In this document: positions 42,454-52,104 of the stretch, one piece after another
Layout: every line of letters starts with the position of its first letter
Numbering within the stretch: the first letter of the stretch is position 1
NCBI GenBank assembly: GCA_036559705.1
Contig: DATBSP010000048.1
Span: 9,025 to 73,024, forward strand
Origin: Hyphomicrobium_A sp036559705
GTDB taxonomy: Bacteria; Pseudomonadota; Alphaproteobacteria; Rhizobiales; Hyphomicrobiaceae
Length of the DNA: 64,000 bases
Reading direction: 5' to 3'
Position numbers and translations under genes: made by a program
Notes under the pieces: generated by a model
The model's database searches: none
Seen by the model: the letters and a program-made list of their open reading frames with translations, nothing else
Told to the model about the DNA's origin: nothing

Positions 42454-45240
42454 ATGGATAAAGCGATCCAACAAACCGCGCCTTATTTCGACTCTCGCGA
42501 ACTGCGCGCGGAGCTGACGGCGAATTTCCGCGCCCACGGCGACGATGCCGTCAAGGCGCGGTACGCCATGATCGAGCGCCTTAAGACGCTCGTCGCTGAG
42601 GCGCGCGCCGCTGCACGCCGCGGACTTGAGGCAGATCACAGCGGAAGGCGCTGCGCGGCCGGGCTGTCGCACTTCCAGGATGAGTTGATCCGCGTCCTCT
42701 ACGACTACACGCTGGCTCACGTCTATCGGGCGACCAATCCGTCGGATGCCGAGCGCATGTCGATCGTCGCTACGGGTGGCTACGGCCGCGCGCTGTTGGC
42801 TCCGGGGTCCGACATCGATCTGCTTTTCCTGCTTCCCTACAAGAAAACGGCGTGGGGCGAGAGCGTCGCCGAGTACATCCTCTACATTTTGTGGGATCTC
42901 GGCTTCAAGGTCGGGCACGCGACGCGCACTGTCGATCAGTGCATCAAGATGAGCTCCGACATCACGGTGCGCACGGCATTGTTGGACGCAAGGCTCATCC
43001 ACGGCGACGGCCAGCTTTATGGCGAGTTCGAGGAGCGTTTCCGCACCCACGTGGTGGCAGGCACGGCGCGCGCCTTCATCGACGCCAAGATGGCCGAGCG
43101 TGATGCGCGACATCGCGTGGCGGGCGAGAGCCGCTACAAGGTCGAGCCCAATGTCAAGGACGGCAAGGGCGGCCTGCGCGACCTGCACACGCTGCATTGG
43201 CTATCAAAATACCTTTACGGGCAGGGCGTCGGCGCGGCGACGGTCGCCGCCGGGATTTTTCGCCCCGAGGAGGTCACGTCCTTCCGCCGTTGCGAAGACT
43301 TCCTGTGGACGATCCGTTGCTTTCTTCACTTCGTCAGCGGCCGGTCGGAGGAGGTACTGACCTTCGACGTGCAGCCGTGGCTGGCGGCACAGCTCGGCTA
43401 TAACGACCGCGGCGGATTGATCGCCGTTGAGCGCTTCATGAAGCACTATTTCCTCGTCGCCAAGGACGTCGGCGACTTAACCACCATCCTCTGCTCGGCG
43501 CTGGAGATGCAGCAGCTCAAGGCGGCGCCGGGATTCAGCCGCTTCCTGCGGCCGTTGAACTGGAAGCAGCGCCGGCAGTTGCGCACGCGCACCGACTTCC
43601 GCATCGACAACGACCGGCTCAACGTGGCCGACGCCGACGTGTTCAAGCGCGATCCTGTGAACCTCATCCGCTTCTTTGCTGAGGCGCACCTATCGAACTC
43701 GTTCCTGCACCCGGACGCGATCCGGCTGCTGCGCCAGTCGAAGCGGCTGATTGACGATCAATTACGCGCCAACCCGGAAGCGAACCGTATTTTCGTCGAT
43801 TTGCTGACCGGCGATACCAACCCCGAGATGTCGCTGCGGCGTATGAACGAGGCCGGCGTGCTCGGTCGTTTCGTGCCCGATTTCGGGCGCGTCGTCGGCA
43901 TGACACAGTTCAACATGTACCACAGCTACACGGTGGACGAGCATCTTGTGCGCACCGTCGGCATGTTGACCGACATCGAGCGTGGCGGCGCCAGCAACGA
44001 ACTGCCGCTGTCGACCGAGATCATCGGCACCATCAAGAATCGTCGCGCCTTGTACGTCGCCGCATTCCTGCATGACATCGGCAAGGGGCGCACGGAGGAT
44101 CACTCCATCGTCGGCGCGCGTATTGCGCGCGAGCTGTGTCCTCGCTTTGGTCTGACCCCAGCCGAGACCGAAACTGTGGTGTGGCTGATCGAGCACCACC
44201 TGGCGATGAGCAACATCGCGCAAAGCCGCGATTTGTCCGACCCGAAGACGATCCGCGATTTCGCCGACGTGGTGCAGAGCCCTGAACGGCTGAAACTGCT
44301 GCTGCTGCTGACCGTTGCCGACATTCGCGCGGTCGGTCCCGGCGTATGGAACGGCTGGAAAGGGCAGCTGCTGCGCACGCTATATTACGAGGCCGAGCCG
44401 TTGGTTGCCGGCGGCCACACGCAGGTGAAGCGCAGCCAGCGCACCGCCGAGGCGCAGGAAGAGCTGCGCCGCGACCTCGTTGGCTGGCAGTCGGTCGACG
44501 TCGATCGCTACATCGACCGGCACTATCCCGACTATTGGTTGCGCACCGACCCGGAGCGGCGCGTGGAGCACGCCAAGCTCTTGCGGCGCGCCGAGAACGA
44601 AGGGCTGCATGTTGCCACGGACACGCGTACCGATGCCTTCACCGCCATTACTGAGCTGACCGTCGTAGCGCCGAACCATCCGCGTCTGTTGTCGCTTTTC
44701 GCGGGAGCTTGCGCCGCGGCGGGGGCCAACATTGCCGGCGCCCACATCATGACGACCCGCGATGGGTACGCACTCGACACGTTCCTGCTCAATCGCGCCT
44801 TCAAGGACGACGAGGACGAGATGCGCCGCGGCAAGCGCATAGGCGATCTCATCTGCCGCCTGTTGCGCGGCGACGCATGGCTCGATACGCTTCTCGCCGA
44901 GCGCGGGCCGCCGCCACGCCGCGTCATGGCCTTCACGGTCGAACCGGACGTCATCATCAACAACGCGCTTTCGGATCAGTTTACGGTGATCGAGGTCGCC
45001 GGGCGTGACCGGCCCGGCCTGTTGTACGAGTTGACGAGCACGCTCTCAAACCTTCTGCTCGACATCACCTCGGCGCACATCACGACGTTCGGCGAGAAAG
45101 CCGTCGACGTGTTCTACGTGACCGATCTCACCGGCAAGAAGATCATCAGCGGGCCGCGGCAGGAGGCAATCCGCGAGCGGCTCGAGGCGGTCCTCGACGG
45201 AAGCGTGGAGAAGTCTGGGCGCAATCCGGCGCCGGCTTAG
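42454..45240 (+). CDS. glnD: PII uridylyltransferase / uridylyl-removing enzyme
   Basis: A 928-aa nitrogen-status sensor that uridylylates and deuridylylates PII proteins. The nucleotidyltransferase domain has VATGGYGRALLAPGSDIDLLFL; the HD domain has AAFLHDIGKGRTEDHS, and two ACT domains lie at the C-terminus (LTVVAPNHPRLLSLFAGAC; VIEVAGRDRPGLLYELTSTL), where glutamine is sensed. The mutS-glnD order followed by murJ-trpS nearby is common in Rhizobiales. Its stop overlaps the convergent OmpA-type gene by 4 nt. Confidence 0.97.
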   Translation: MDKAIQQTAPYFDSRELRAELTANFRAHGDDAVKARYAMIERLKTLVAEARAAARRGLEADHSGRRCAAGLSHFQDELIRVLYDYTLAHVYRATNPSDAERMSIVATGGYGRALLAPGSDIDLLFLLPYKKTAWGESVAEYILYILWDLGFKVGHATRTVDQCIKMSSDITVRTALLDARLIHGDGQLYGEFEERFRTHVVAGTARAFIDAKMAERDARHRVAGESRYKVEPNVKDGKGGLRDLHTLHWLSKYLYGQGVGAATVAAGIFRPEEVTSFRRCEDFLWTIRCFLHFVSGRSEEVLTFDVQPWLAAQLGYNDRGGLIAVERFMKHYFLVAKDVGDLTTILCSALEMQQLKAAPGFSRFLRPLNWKQRRQLRTRTDFRIDNDRLNVADADVFKRDPVNLIRFFAEAHLSNSFLHPDAIRLLRQSKRLIDDQLRANPEANRIFVDLLTGDTNPEMSLRRMNEAGVLGRFVPDFGRVVGMTQFNMYHSYTVDEHLVRTVGMLTDIERGGASNELPLSTEIIGTIKNRRALYVAAFLHDIGKGRTEDHSIVGARIARELCPRFGLTPAETETVVWLIEHHLAMSNIAQSRDLSDPKTIRDFADVVQSPERLKLLLLLTVADIRAVGPGVWNGWKGQLLRTLYYEAEPLVAGGHTQVKRSQRTAEAQEELRRDLVGWQSVDVDRYIDRHYPDYWLRTDPERRVEHAKLLRRAENEGLHVATDTRTDAFTAITELTVVAPNHPRLLSLFAGACAAAGANIAGAHIMTTRDGYALDTFLLNRAFKDDEDEMRRGKRIGDLICRLLRGDAWLDTLLAERGPPPRRVMAFTVEPDVIINNALSDQFTVIEVAGRDRPGLLYELTSTLSNLLLDITSAHITTFGEKAVDVFYVTDLTGKKIISGPRQEAIRERLEAVLDGSVEKSGRNPAPA

Positions 45241-46265
45241 CGCGACACCGCCATCTCGACGCGGCGGTCTAGCTGGTAGAGATCATCCTGGCTGAAATCG
45301 CTGCGCACGACGCCGGTGTAGGGCTCCGTCTTACCTTTGGGAACGAGTTGGAGCTGCCCGCGGAAGCCGCCCTCGCGCAGGAAGCGCTCAACCGTCTGCA
45401 AGCGCTCCGCGGATAGGTTCATATTGAGCTCTTCGGTGCCGCGCTCATCGGCATGCCCGGTCAGCGTCACCTTCGGGAAGCGCTTGATCTGCAGATACTC
45501 GAGAAGCAGCCCGGCGGCCTTCCTGCCGTCGCCGGTGAGTGTCGCCTCGTTGAAGACGAAGGTGACCGGCACCGGCACTGCTGCGGCCTCGGTTTTAGCC
45601 TGGGATACGTTTGGTGCCGTCGGGGGCGCGGCGGGCGAAACGGCGCTCGGAGCGGCAGCTTCCCTGGCCGGCGACGGCGGGGCGGCAGCGGCGGTCTGCT
45701 TGTTCTGGTTAGTGCGCGCCTCGGCAACCATCCCTTCAAGGTTCTTGATCATGTTTGAGGTGACGGCTTTCGCCGACCGCGGTTTCACTGGCGCGGCGGC
45801 TTGCGGTCCCGGCTGGGCGGCTTGGGGCGCAGCCGCGGCAACACGCGCGCCCGGCGGTGCCTTGAACAGCGCGAGCTTGGCATCTGGATTGGAAATCTTC
45901 TCGTCCGTGGTGAACGTCCACTCGCCGTTTTCGTTGGCCTGCACGGTGCCGATTTCCTTGCCGTCGGCGGTTATCGTCACGGCAGAGTTGGGCTCGGCGC
46001 GGCCGGCGAAAACGGACGTGCCGTTCGGGTCGATGCGGGCGACGTCGAAGGCCGGCGCGCCGTCGCCAGACGGCGCTGGCGGGGAAAGCGCGTCCTGGAG
46101 TTCTTGGGCTTCGCTTTTCGAAGCCTCTCCAGGATGGGCTGCGGACTCCTTTTGCGCTTGCTTTTCAGCGGGCTCGAGCAAACTCGGCTTCAAATCGATG
46201 AGCCAGACCGCCCCAGCGAACAGCATCAGCAACAGAAGTATGAACGGCACTGCCAGGCGAAGCAT
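45237..46265 (-). CDS. Inner-membrane-anchored OmpA-family protein with Ig-like domain
   Basis: A 342-aa protein: one N-terminal membrane anchor (VPFILLLLMLFAGAVWLI), a charged linker, a small beta-sandwich (FDVARIDPNGTSVFAGRAEP, VTITADGKEIGTVQANENGEW), a long Ala/Pro-rich spacer, and a C-terminal OmpA peptidoglycan-binding domain (VTFVFNEATLT, VTLTGHADERGTEELNMNLSAERLQTV). The OmpA core Asp and Arg are in HADERG and LSAERL. It probably tethers the inner membrane to peptidoglycan. Confidence 0.85.
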   Translation of the reverse strand: MLRLAVPFILLLLMLFAGAVWLIDLKPSLLEPAEKQAQKESAAHPGEASKSEAQELQDALSPPAPSGDGAPAFDVARIDPNGTSVFAGRAEPNSAVTITADGKEIGTVQANENGEWTFTTDEKISNPDAKLALFKAPPGARVAAAAPQAAQPGPQAAAPVKPRSAKAVTSNMIKNLEGMVAEARTNQNKQTAAAAPPSPAREAAAPSAVSPAAPPTAPNVSQAKTEAAAVPVPVTFVFNEATLTGDGRKAAGLLLEYLQIKRFPKVTLTGHADERGTEELNMNLSAERLQTVERFLREGGFRGQLQLVPKGKTEPYTGVVRSDFSQDDLYQLDRRVEMAVSR

Positions 46266-46374
46266 GCAAGTCGTCCTGCTCTAGGCCCCCCGGCCCCCCG
46301 GCACGAAGCATTTTCAGGCAAATGAACGCCCCGTTCAAGGCCATCGCATGACAGCCTTGCAGCGTGGTTTCCGG

Positions 46375-47040
46375 CTAGGCGGAAAGGCGCGGATTACCGC
46401 CGCTGCCGCGGAACAGGAACGTCATTAAGAGCCCGGCCACGAAGCCGCCTACGTGCGCCATATAGGCGACACCGCCGACGTCCCGGGTGGTCTCGTCAGT
46501 ATAGGCAATTGAGCCGACGCCACTGAACAACTGCAGCGCTATCCACATCCCGAGGACGATGAGGGCCGGCATGGCGACCATCTGGTTGCCGACCAGCACA
46601 TTCACGCGTGCCTGCGGGAACATCAGGATATAGGCGCCGAGGATGCCCGCGATGGCCCCCGAAGCGCCGACGTTCGGCACGTTCGAGCCGGGCATGACGT
46701 AGTACTGGGCAAAGGTCGCGGCGATGCCGGTGACGAGATAAAAGAGCAAGAACTTGAAGTGACCGAAGCGGTCCTCGACGTTGTCGCCGAAGATCCACAG
46801 GTAGAGCATGTTGCCGCCGAGGTGCAGCCAGCCGCCGTGCATGAACATGGCGGTGAATATGGTCGCGATGTTGGTGGTGGGATCGGCCGAAAATCGCCCC
46901 GGCACGAACGCCCATTCCTGGATGAACTCGTCGCCGTTCTGCAGCTCGAGGAGGAAGACGAGCACGTTGATGATGATGAGGATGTAGGTGACGTACGGCG
47001 TGGAGCGCCGCATGGAGTTGTCGTCGCCTAGCGGAAACAT
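46375..47040 (-). CDS. Rhomboid family intramembrane serine protease
   Basis: A 221-aa protein with about six membrane helices. The catalytic Ser128 is in GASGAIAGILGAY and the His196 in AHVGGFVAGLL; MHGGWLHLGGNMLYLWIFGDNVED supplies the conserved HxxxN loop. Rhomboids cleave transmembrane segments of substrates within the membrane. No substrate is evident. Confidence 0.93.
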   Translation of the reverse strand: MFPLGDDNSMRRSTPYVTYILIIINVLVFLLELQNGDEFIQEWAFVPGRFSADPTTNIATIFTAMFMHGGWLHLGGNMLYLWIFGDNVEDRFGHFKFLLFYLVTGIAATFAQYYVMPGSNVPNVGASGAIAGILGAYILMFPQARVNVLVGNQMVAMPALIVLGMWIALQLFSGVGSIAYTDETTRDVGGVAYMAHVGGFVAGLLMTFLFRGSGGNPRLSA

Positions 47041-47175
47041 GAGGCCTGTCCTCCACCTATCCTATGAACTTCTCGGCGATAGCCCTGCCGAAGTCAACGC
47101 GCCGTCCCCCGCTGCGCCCCATGCAACATCTGGCCGCTTGCCCTCGGGCCAAGGCTCCGCTACCGCTCACCGCCC

Positions 47176-48774
47176 ATGAAGCTTTACCGCTCCTTCGCGA
47201 CTGTCGGCGGCCTCACCTTGCTGAGCCGCGTGTTCGGCTTTCTGCGCGACATCCTCATTGCTGCCATCCTCGGCAGCGGCGCGGTAGCCGACGCCTTCTT
47301 CGTCGCCTTCCGTTTCCCCAATCTGTTCCGCCGGCTGTTCGGCGAGGGCGCCTTCAACGCGGCATTCGTGCCCCTGTTTGCCAAGCGTCTCGAGGGCGAG
47401 GGCCGGGAGGCGGCACGCGCCTTCGCCGAGGAGGCGATGGCCGGATTGGTATTCATCCTGCTGGCGATCACCATCATCGCCGAGATCACCATGCCGTTCC
47501 TCATGTACGGTCTGGCGCCGGGCTTCAGCGAGACACCGGAGAAGTTCGACCTCGCGGTGCTCCTGACACGCATCACTATGCCCTACCTCTTGTGCATGTC
47601 GCTCGTCGCGCTGATGTCGGGCGTCCTCAACTCGTTCGGCAAGTTCGTCGAAAGCTCGTCCGTCTCCATCGTGCTCAACGGCGTGATGATGGTGGCGACG
47701 CTCATTGGCATGGCGCTCGGCTACCAGAACGAGCCGATGGCGGGCGTCATCCAGGCTTGGGGCGTGTTCATCGCCGGCATACTGCAGCTGTGGCTGCTGA
47801 TGGACGGCCTGCGCCGCAACAACATCTGGCTGAAGCTGCGCCGTCCACGCATGACCGAAGGCATGCGGCGACTGATCAGTCTTGGCATCCCCGGCGTCAT
47901 CGCCGGTGGCGTGACGCAGATCAACATCGTCATCGGCACTGTCATCGCCTCGATGCAGAACGGCGCCGTCTCGTACCTCTACTACGCCGACCGGCTCTAC
48001 GAGCTGCCGCTCGCCATCGTCGGCATCGCCATTGGCGTCGTGCTGCTGCCCGACGTTGCCCGGCACCTGCGCGCCGAGAACCACGAAGCGGTAATGGATA
48101 GCCAAAACCGCTCGCTCGAGTTTGCCGCGCTGCTGACTCTGCCTGCCGCCGTTGCGCTCGCGGTGGTGCCTAACGCCATCGTTGCCGGCCTGTTTGAGCG
48201 CGGTGCCTTCACCGCCACCGACACGCCGGCCACCGCCTACGCGCTGGCTATTTTCGCAATAGGCTTGCCGAGCTTTGTGCTGATCAAGGTGTTCTCGCCG
48301 GCCTATTTCGCGCGCGAGGACACGCGCACGCCGATGATCTACGCCACCATCAGCCTAACGGCGAATACGATCGGCTCGATCGCGCTGTTCTTCCTGTTCC
48401 GCGCTTACGGGTGGATGCCGCACCTCGGCATCGCCGTGGCGACGACGCTGGGCGGCTTCCTCAACGCCGGCCTGCTCTACGCGACGCTCGCCAAGCGCGG
48501 CTTCTTCGTCGCCGACCGCCGCCTGAAGCGAGCGCTGCCGCGCATCCTTCTGGCCAGCGCCATCATGGGCATCGTGCTGTGGCTCGTCGCTGAAGCATTG
48601 GGTGGCATGTTCAAGCCGCCGACGTCGGAGCTGATGCGCGCCCTCGCGCTGACGGTTTTGATCGGCTCCGGCTTCCTCGTCTACACCGTTGCGGTGTTTG
48701 CAACGGGGGCACTTGATATGCGCCAAGCGCGTGCCTTCCTGACCCGCCGCACCCCGCCGCCCGGGCCGCTCTGA
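47176..48774 (+). CDS. murJ: Lipid II flippase MurJ
   Basis: A 532-aa MATE-like membrane protein with about 14 helices that flips lipid II across the inner membrane. The N-terminus LTLLSRVFGFLRDILIAAILG and ADAFFVAFRFPNLFRRLFGEGAFNAAFVP are diagnostic, as is FSPAYFAREDTRTPM. It precedes trpS on the same strand by 89 nt. Confidence 0.97.
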   Translation: MKLYRSFATVGGLTLLSRVFGFLRDILIAAILGSGAVADAFFVAFRFPNLFRRLFGEGAFNAAFVPLFAKRLEGEGREAARAFAEEAMAGLVFILLAITIIAEITMPFLMYGLAPGFSETPEKFDLAVLLTRITMPYLLCMSLVALMSGVLNSFGKFVESSSVSIVLNGVMMVATLIGMALGYQNEPMAGVIQAWGVFIAGILQLWLLMDGLRRNNIWLKLRRPRMTEGMRRLISLGIPGVIAGGVTQINIVIGTVIASMQNGAVSYLYYADRLYELPLAIVGIAIGVVLLPDVARHLRAENHEAVMDSQNRSLEFAALLTLPAAVALAVVPNAIVAGLFERGAFTATDTPATAYALAIFAIGLPSFVLIKVFSPAYFAREDTRTPMIYATISLTANTIGSIALFFLFRAYGWMPHLGIAVATTLGGFLNAGLLYATLAKRGFFVADRRLKRALPRILLASAIMGIVLWLVAEALGGMFKPPTSELMRALALTVLIGSGFLVYTVAVFATGALDMRQARAFLTRRTPPPGPL

Positions 48775-48863
48775 GCGCCATCGGGTCGACGCAAGCAACC
48801 GCAGTCTTGCGCGGGCAGCGGCGCCGCGCCATAAACCCGCGCCTATCGCTTCAAGGGGCTCCA

Positions 48864-49901
48864 ATGGCATTCAAAGAGCGCGTGTTTTCCGGCATGCAGC
48901 CGACCGGCAGCCTGCACCTGGGGAATTACCTCGGTGCCATGCTGCAATGGATCGAGCTGCAGAAGACGCACGAGTGCATCTATTGCGTCGTCGACATGCA
49001 CGCGATCACCGTGTGGCAGGATCCCGACGAGCTGAAGTCGGCGATCCGGCAGGTGACGGCGGCGTATATCGCTTCCGGCCTCGACCCCAAGCGCAGCATC
49101 CTCTTCAATCAGAGCCAAGTTTCGGCGCACGCCGAACTCGCCTGGATCTTCAATTGTGTGGCTCGGCTCGGCTGGCTCAACCGCATGACGCAGTTCAAGG
49201 AGAAGGCCGGCAAGGATCGCGAGAACGCCTCGGTTGGTCTCTACGTTTATCCGAACCTGATGGCGGCCGACATTCTCGCTTATCGCGCGACGCACGTTCC
49301 GGTCGGCGATGATCAGAAGCAGCATCTCGAATTGGCACGCGACATTGCGCAGAAGTTCAACAATGACTTCAAGCCGTGGATCGAGAAGGCCGGCCATGCC
49401 GACGGCAACTTTTTCCCGCTGCCAGAGCCGGTGATCACCGGACCGGCGACGCGCGTCATGAGCCTACGCGACGGCACGAAGAAGATGTCGAAATCCGACG
49501 CGTCGGATCTGTCGCGCATCAATCTTACCGATGATGCCGATACCATCGCCAAGAAGATCCAGAAGGCGAAGACCGACACCGAGCCGCTACCCTCGGAGCT
49601 GAAAGGTCTCGAAGGGCGCCCCGAGGCGGAGAACCTCGTGGGCATCTACGCCGCCCTCGCCGGCAAGACGAAGGCTGCGGTTCTTTCCGAGTTCGGCGGG
49701 GCGCAGTTCTCCGGTTTCAAGAAGGCGCTGGCCGAGATGTGCGTCGAAAAGCTCGGGCCGATCGCGGCAGAGTCGAAGCGCCTGATGGCCGACCCCGGCG
49801 AGATTGACCGTATTCTCGCCGATGGTTCCGAACGCGCCCGTGCCATTGCTGAGCCGATCCTCGCCGAGGTGAAGGACGTCGTGGGCTTCGTACGGTCCTA
49901 A
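48864..49901 (+). CDS. trpS: Tryptophanyl-tRNA synthetase
   Basis: A 345-aa class I synthetase charging tRNA-Trp. The HIGH-type motif is TGSLHLGNYLG, the KMSKS loop is KKMSKSDASD, and the tryptophan-pocket segments VDMHAITVWQDP and YPNLMAADILAY are present. ATG 48864 after AAGGGG gives the normal family length; an in-frame start 19 codons upstream is not conserved. Confidence 0.97.
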   Translation: MAFKERVFSGMQPTGSLHLGNYLGAMLQWIELQKTHECIYCVVDMHAITVWQDPDELKSAIRQVTAAYIASGLDPKRSILFNQSQVSAHAELAWIFNCVARLGWLNRMTQFKEKAGKDRENASVGLYVYPNLMAADILAYRATHVPVGDDQKQHLELARDIAQKFNNDFKPWIEKAGHADGNFFPLPEPVITGPATRVMSLRDGTKKMSKSDASDLSRINLTDDADTIAKKIQKAKTDTEPLPSELKGLEGRPEAENLVGIYAALAGKTKAAVLSEFGGAQFSGFKKALAEMCVEKLGPIAAESKRLMADPGEIDRILADGSERARAIAEPILAEVKDVVGFVRS

Positions 49902-49947
49902 TGCTCGCCTTGTTGTGAGCGCCGCGCCACCGTGGCAGCATGCGCTG

Positions 49948-50457
49948 ATGAACACGCTAAAGAAGCGCCGCTCGTTTGAGGCCGATCACTTCCGCAAGTT
50001 CTTGCTCGTTATCGACGAGAGCCCGGAGGTCGAGAGCGCGCTTTACTACGCGGCGAGCCGCATGCAGCGTTCATCGGGAGCGCTCGTCATGCTGTACGTG
50101 ATCGTGCCGCAGGAATTTCAGCACTGGATCAACGTGCGCCAGCAGCAGGTCGAGGAAGAGACGACCAAGGCCAAGGCGCTGTTCCGCCTCATGCGGCGCA
50201 AGCTCAACCTCGCCGGGTACGAAAACGTCGCCTGCGAGGAAATCGTTCGCGAGGGCGCCAAGGGCGAGGAAATCCGTAAGCTGATCGACGAGGACGAAGA
50301 TATTGCCGTGCTCGTGCTGGGCGCCTCGACCGATGCGGCTGGCCCCGGCCCGTTGGTCTCCTCGCTGGCCACCAGTGGCGCCATGGGTAGTTTCCCGATC
50401 CCAATAACCATCGTGCCGGGGTCGCTGGCCCTGGAGGAAGTCCGCAGCCTGGACTAA
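49948..50457 (+). CDS. Universal stress protein family protein
   Basis: A 169-aa UspA-like alpha/beta protein: KFLLVIDESPEVESALYYAASRM at the start, GALVMLYVIV, and a C-terminal DIAVLVLGASTDAAGPGPLVSSL then PITIVPGSL. The usual ATP-binding G-2x-G-9x-G(S/T) pattern is poorly matched, so nucleotide binding is uncertain. GTG 49915 is an alternative start. It lies 46 nt after trpS. Confidence 0.85.
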   Translation: MNTLKKRRSFEADHFRKFLLVIDESPEVESALYYAASRMQRSSGALVMLYVIVPQEFQHWINVRQQQVEEETTKAKALFRLMRRKLNLAGYENVACEEIVREGAKGEEIRKLIDEDEDIAVLVLGASTDAAGPGPLVSSLATSGAMGSFPIPITIVPGSLALEEVRSLD

Positions 50458-50499
50458 AACGGCTTGCAGGCTCTCGATATCTGGCTCCGGATAGCCTAT

Positions 50500-50516
50500 C
50501 TTAGAGCCATTCTAAA
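50500..50516. promoter_or_regulatory. Candidate iron control element (Irr/ICE box) before the NifU-like gene
   Basis: CTTAGAG-CCA-TTCTAAA matches the rhizobial ICE consensus TTTAGAA-N3-TTCTAAA, bound by Irr, at 12 of 14 defined bases; the right arm is perfect. It is 57 nt upstream of the NifU-like ATG, in a typical promoter position. Iron-dependent control of an Fe-S scaffold gene is biologically sensible. Confidence 0.5.
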
Positions 50517-50573
50517 GAGATCTCACCGCCGGCTCGCAGTGGCCGGGCGATGTCAACACGGAAAGGCCACCCG

Positions 50574-51128
50574 ATGTTCATCCAGACCGAGGCAACCCCC
50601 AACCCGGCAACGTTGAAGTTCATCCCCGGAAAGTCCGTGCTTGCCGACGGTACCGCCGACTTCACCGACAAGGGCGAGGCGCTGGCGTCGCCGCTGGCTT
50701 CGCGGCTATTCGACATCAAGGGCGTGCGCGGTGTGTTTCTCGGCTCCGACTTCATCTCGGTGACCAAGGGCGACGAGGAATGGCAGCACCTGAAGCCGAT
50801 GATCCTCGGCGCCATCATGGAGCATTTCATGTCGGGTGCGCCGGTCGTGGCGGAGACCGCCAACGACGAGGCCGCCGCCACATCCTATGACCCGGAGGAC
50901 GAAGCCATCGTCGCCACCATCAAGGAATTGCTCGAGACGCGCGTGCGTCCGGCGGTGGCACAGGACGGCGGCGACATCACCTTTTCGGGGTTCCGCGACG
51001 GTGTCGTCTATTTGCACATGCGTGGCGCGTGCTCGGGCTGCCCGAGCTCCACGGCGACGCTGCGGCACGGTATCGAGAACCTGCTACGGCACTTCTGTCC
51101 GGAAGTGCAGGAGGTACAGGCCGTCTGA
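50574..51128 (+). CDS. NifU-like (Nfu1) Fe-S cluster carrier protein
   Basis: A 184-aa Nfu protein that accepts and delivers Fe-S clusters. The N-terminal Nfu domain begins MFIQTEATPNPATLKFIPG; the C-terminal NifU domain carries the cluster-binding CxxC in RGACSGCPSSTATLRHGIENLL. ATG 50574 is preceded by GGAAAGG and gives the conserved N-terminus. A strong terminator follows, and a candidate ICE box precedes, so it is probably a single-gene iron-responsive unit. Confidence 0.95.
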   Translation: MFIQTEATPNPATLKFIPGKSVLADGTADFTDKGEALASPLASRLFDIKGVRGVFLGSDFISVTKGDEEWQHLKPMILGAIMEHFMSGAPVVAETANDEAAATSYDPEDEAIVATIKELLETRVRPAVAQDGGDITFSGFRDGVVYLHMRGACSGCPSSTATLRHGIENLLRHFCPEVQEVQAV

Positions 51129-51153
51129 GCCTGATGCGCCTTATTCAATAAAG

Positions 51154-51179
51154 CCCCGTCGCTTCGGCGGGGTTTTTTT
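51154..51179 (+). terminator. Rho-independent terminator after the NifU-like gene
   Basis: Arms 51154-51161 and 51165-51172 (CCCCGTCG / CGGCGGGG, one T-G pair) with a CTT loop, followed by seven T. It ends the NifU-like transcript 25 nt after its stop. Confidence 0.92.
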
Positions 51180-51186
51180 CTTCGAT

Positions 51187-51345
51187 ATGAAACCAATGAG
51201 AACGACCATGTCGCAGCCGTGCGGCGTCCTTCGCCGGCAGCAGCATCAGATCGAATTTCCTGTGCAACCTCGGGTATGGCGAGCCATCGGTGTTGAAGCC
51301 GCGATCGCCGCGCCCAGCTTCGATGAAATGGCGAAGATCGTTTGA
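51187..51345 (+). CDS. Possible 52-aa ORF of unknown function
   Basis: An open frame starting MKPMRTTMSQPCGVL between the NifU-like terminator and tsaB. No clear ribosome site precedes it and no family is recognised. The 51180-51405 stretch shows nothing else. It may be non-coding. Confidence 0.15.
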   Translation: MKPMRTTMSQPCGVLRRQQHQIEFPVQPRVWRAIGVEAAIAAPSFDEMAKIV

Positions 51346-51405
51346 AATACGCCCTTCATTTTCGGATGGTGAATCCGCCGTGCTCTGCGTATAGGGTTGC
51401 GGCCG

Positions 51406-52101
51406 ATGAACATTCTGACCTTCGACACTTGCTTTGACGGCTGCTCGGTGTGTGTCGCCGAGCGGCACGGAGAGGCCATCGTCAAACTCGGCGCCATGAT
51501 GGAGCGTTTCGAGACGGGCCACGCCGAGCGCCTCATACCGATGATTGGCGAAACCATGCAAATGGCGGGTTTGAGCTTCGATCGGATCGAGCGCATCGCC
51601 GTGACGGTCGGCCCCGGCACCTTCACGGGGACGCGTATCGGCGTTGCCGCGGCGCGCGCTCTGGCGCTCGCCTCCAATACCAAGACTGTCGGTGTCTCGA
51701 GCCTCGCGGTGATGGCGAAGGTCGCCAGGCGCGAGATAGCCTCCGAGGCCGTGGCGGTCGTTGTCGACGCGCGGCGCGGTGAAGTCTACGCGCAATTGTT
51801 CGGTGTCGGCGACGCGCTTAGTGCCAAATCGCCACCGGAGCTCCTCTCGATCGATGAGGCCGCGCAGCTGGGCGGCGTTGGTTCCATCGTATTCGTCGGC
51901 TCGGGTGCCGCATCGGTCGCTGCGGCCGCTTCGCGCGACGGCCGCCATGCGGACGCGCGGCTGCCCGATCTCTTGCCCGACGCCATCGCCCTGGCGCAGA
52001 TCGCAGCAACCCTGGAACCGTCTGAGGCACCCCTCGTCCCCTTCTACCTGCGGCCACCGGACGCCAAGGTTCAGGACGGTAAGGCGATTGCGAGAGCTTA
52101 G
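51406..52101 (+). CDS. tsaB: tRNA threonylcarbamoyladenosine biosynthesis protein TsaB
   Basis: A 231-aa ASKHA-fold protein that partners TsaD and TsaE in making t6A37 on ANN-decoding tRNAs. The start MNILTFDTCFDGCSVCV and the segment GHAERLIPMIGETMQMAGLSFDRIERIAVTVGPGTFTGTRIGVAAARALAL are diagnostic; the catalytic elements of TsaD are absent, as expected. First gene of a long conserved block, 3 nt before rimI. Confidence 0.94.
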   Translation: MNILTFDTCFDGCSVCVAERHGEAIVKLGAMMERFETGHAERLIPMIGETMQMAGLSFDRIERIAVTVGPGTFTGTRIGVAAARALALASNTKTVGVSSLAVMAKVARREIASEAVAVVVDARRGEVYAQLFGVGDALSAKSPPELLSIDEAAQLGGVGSIVFVGSGAASVAAAASRDGRHADARLPDLLPDAIALAQIAATLEPSEAPLVPFYLRPPDAKVQDGKAIARA

Positions 52102-52104
52102 AGC

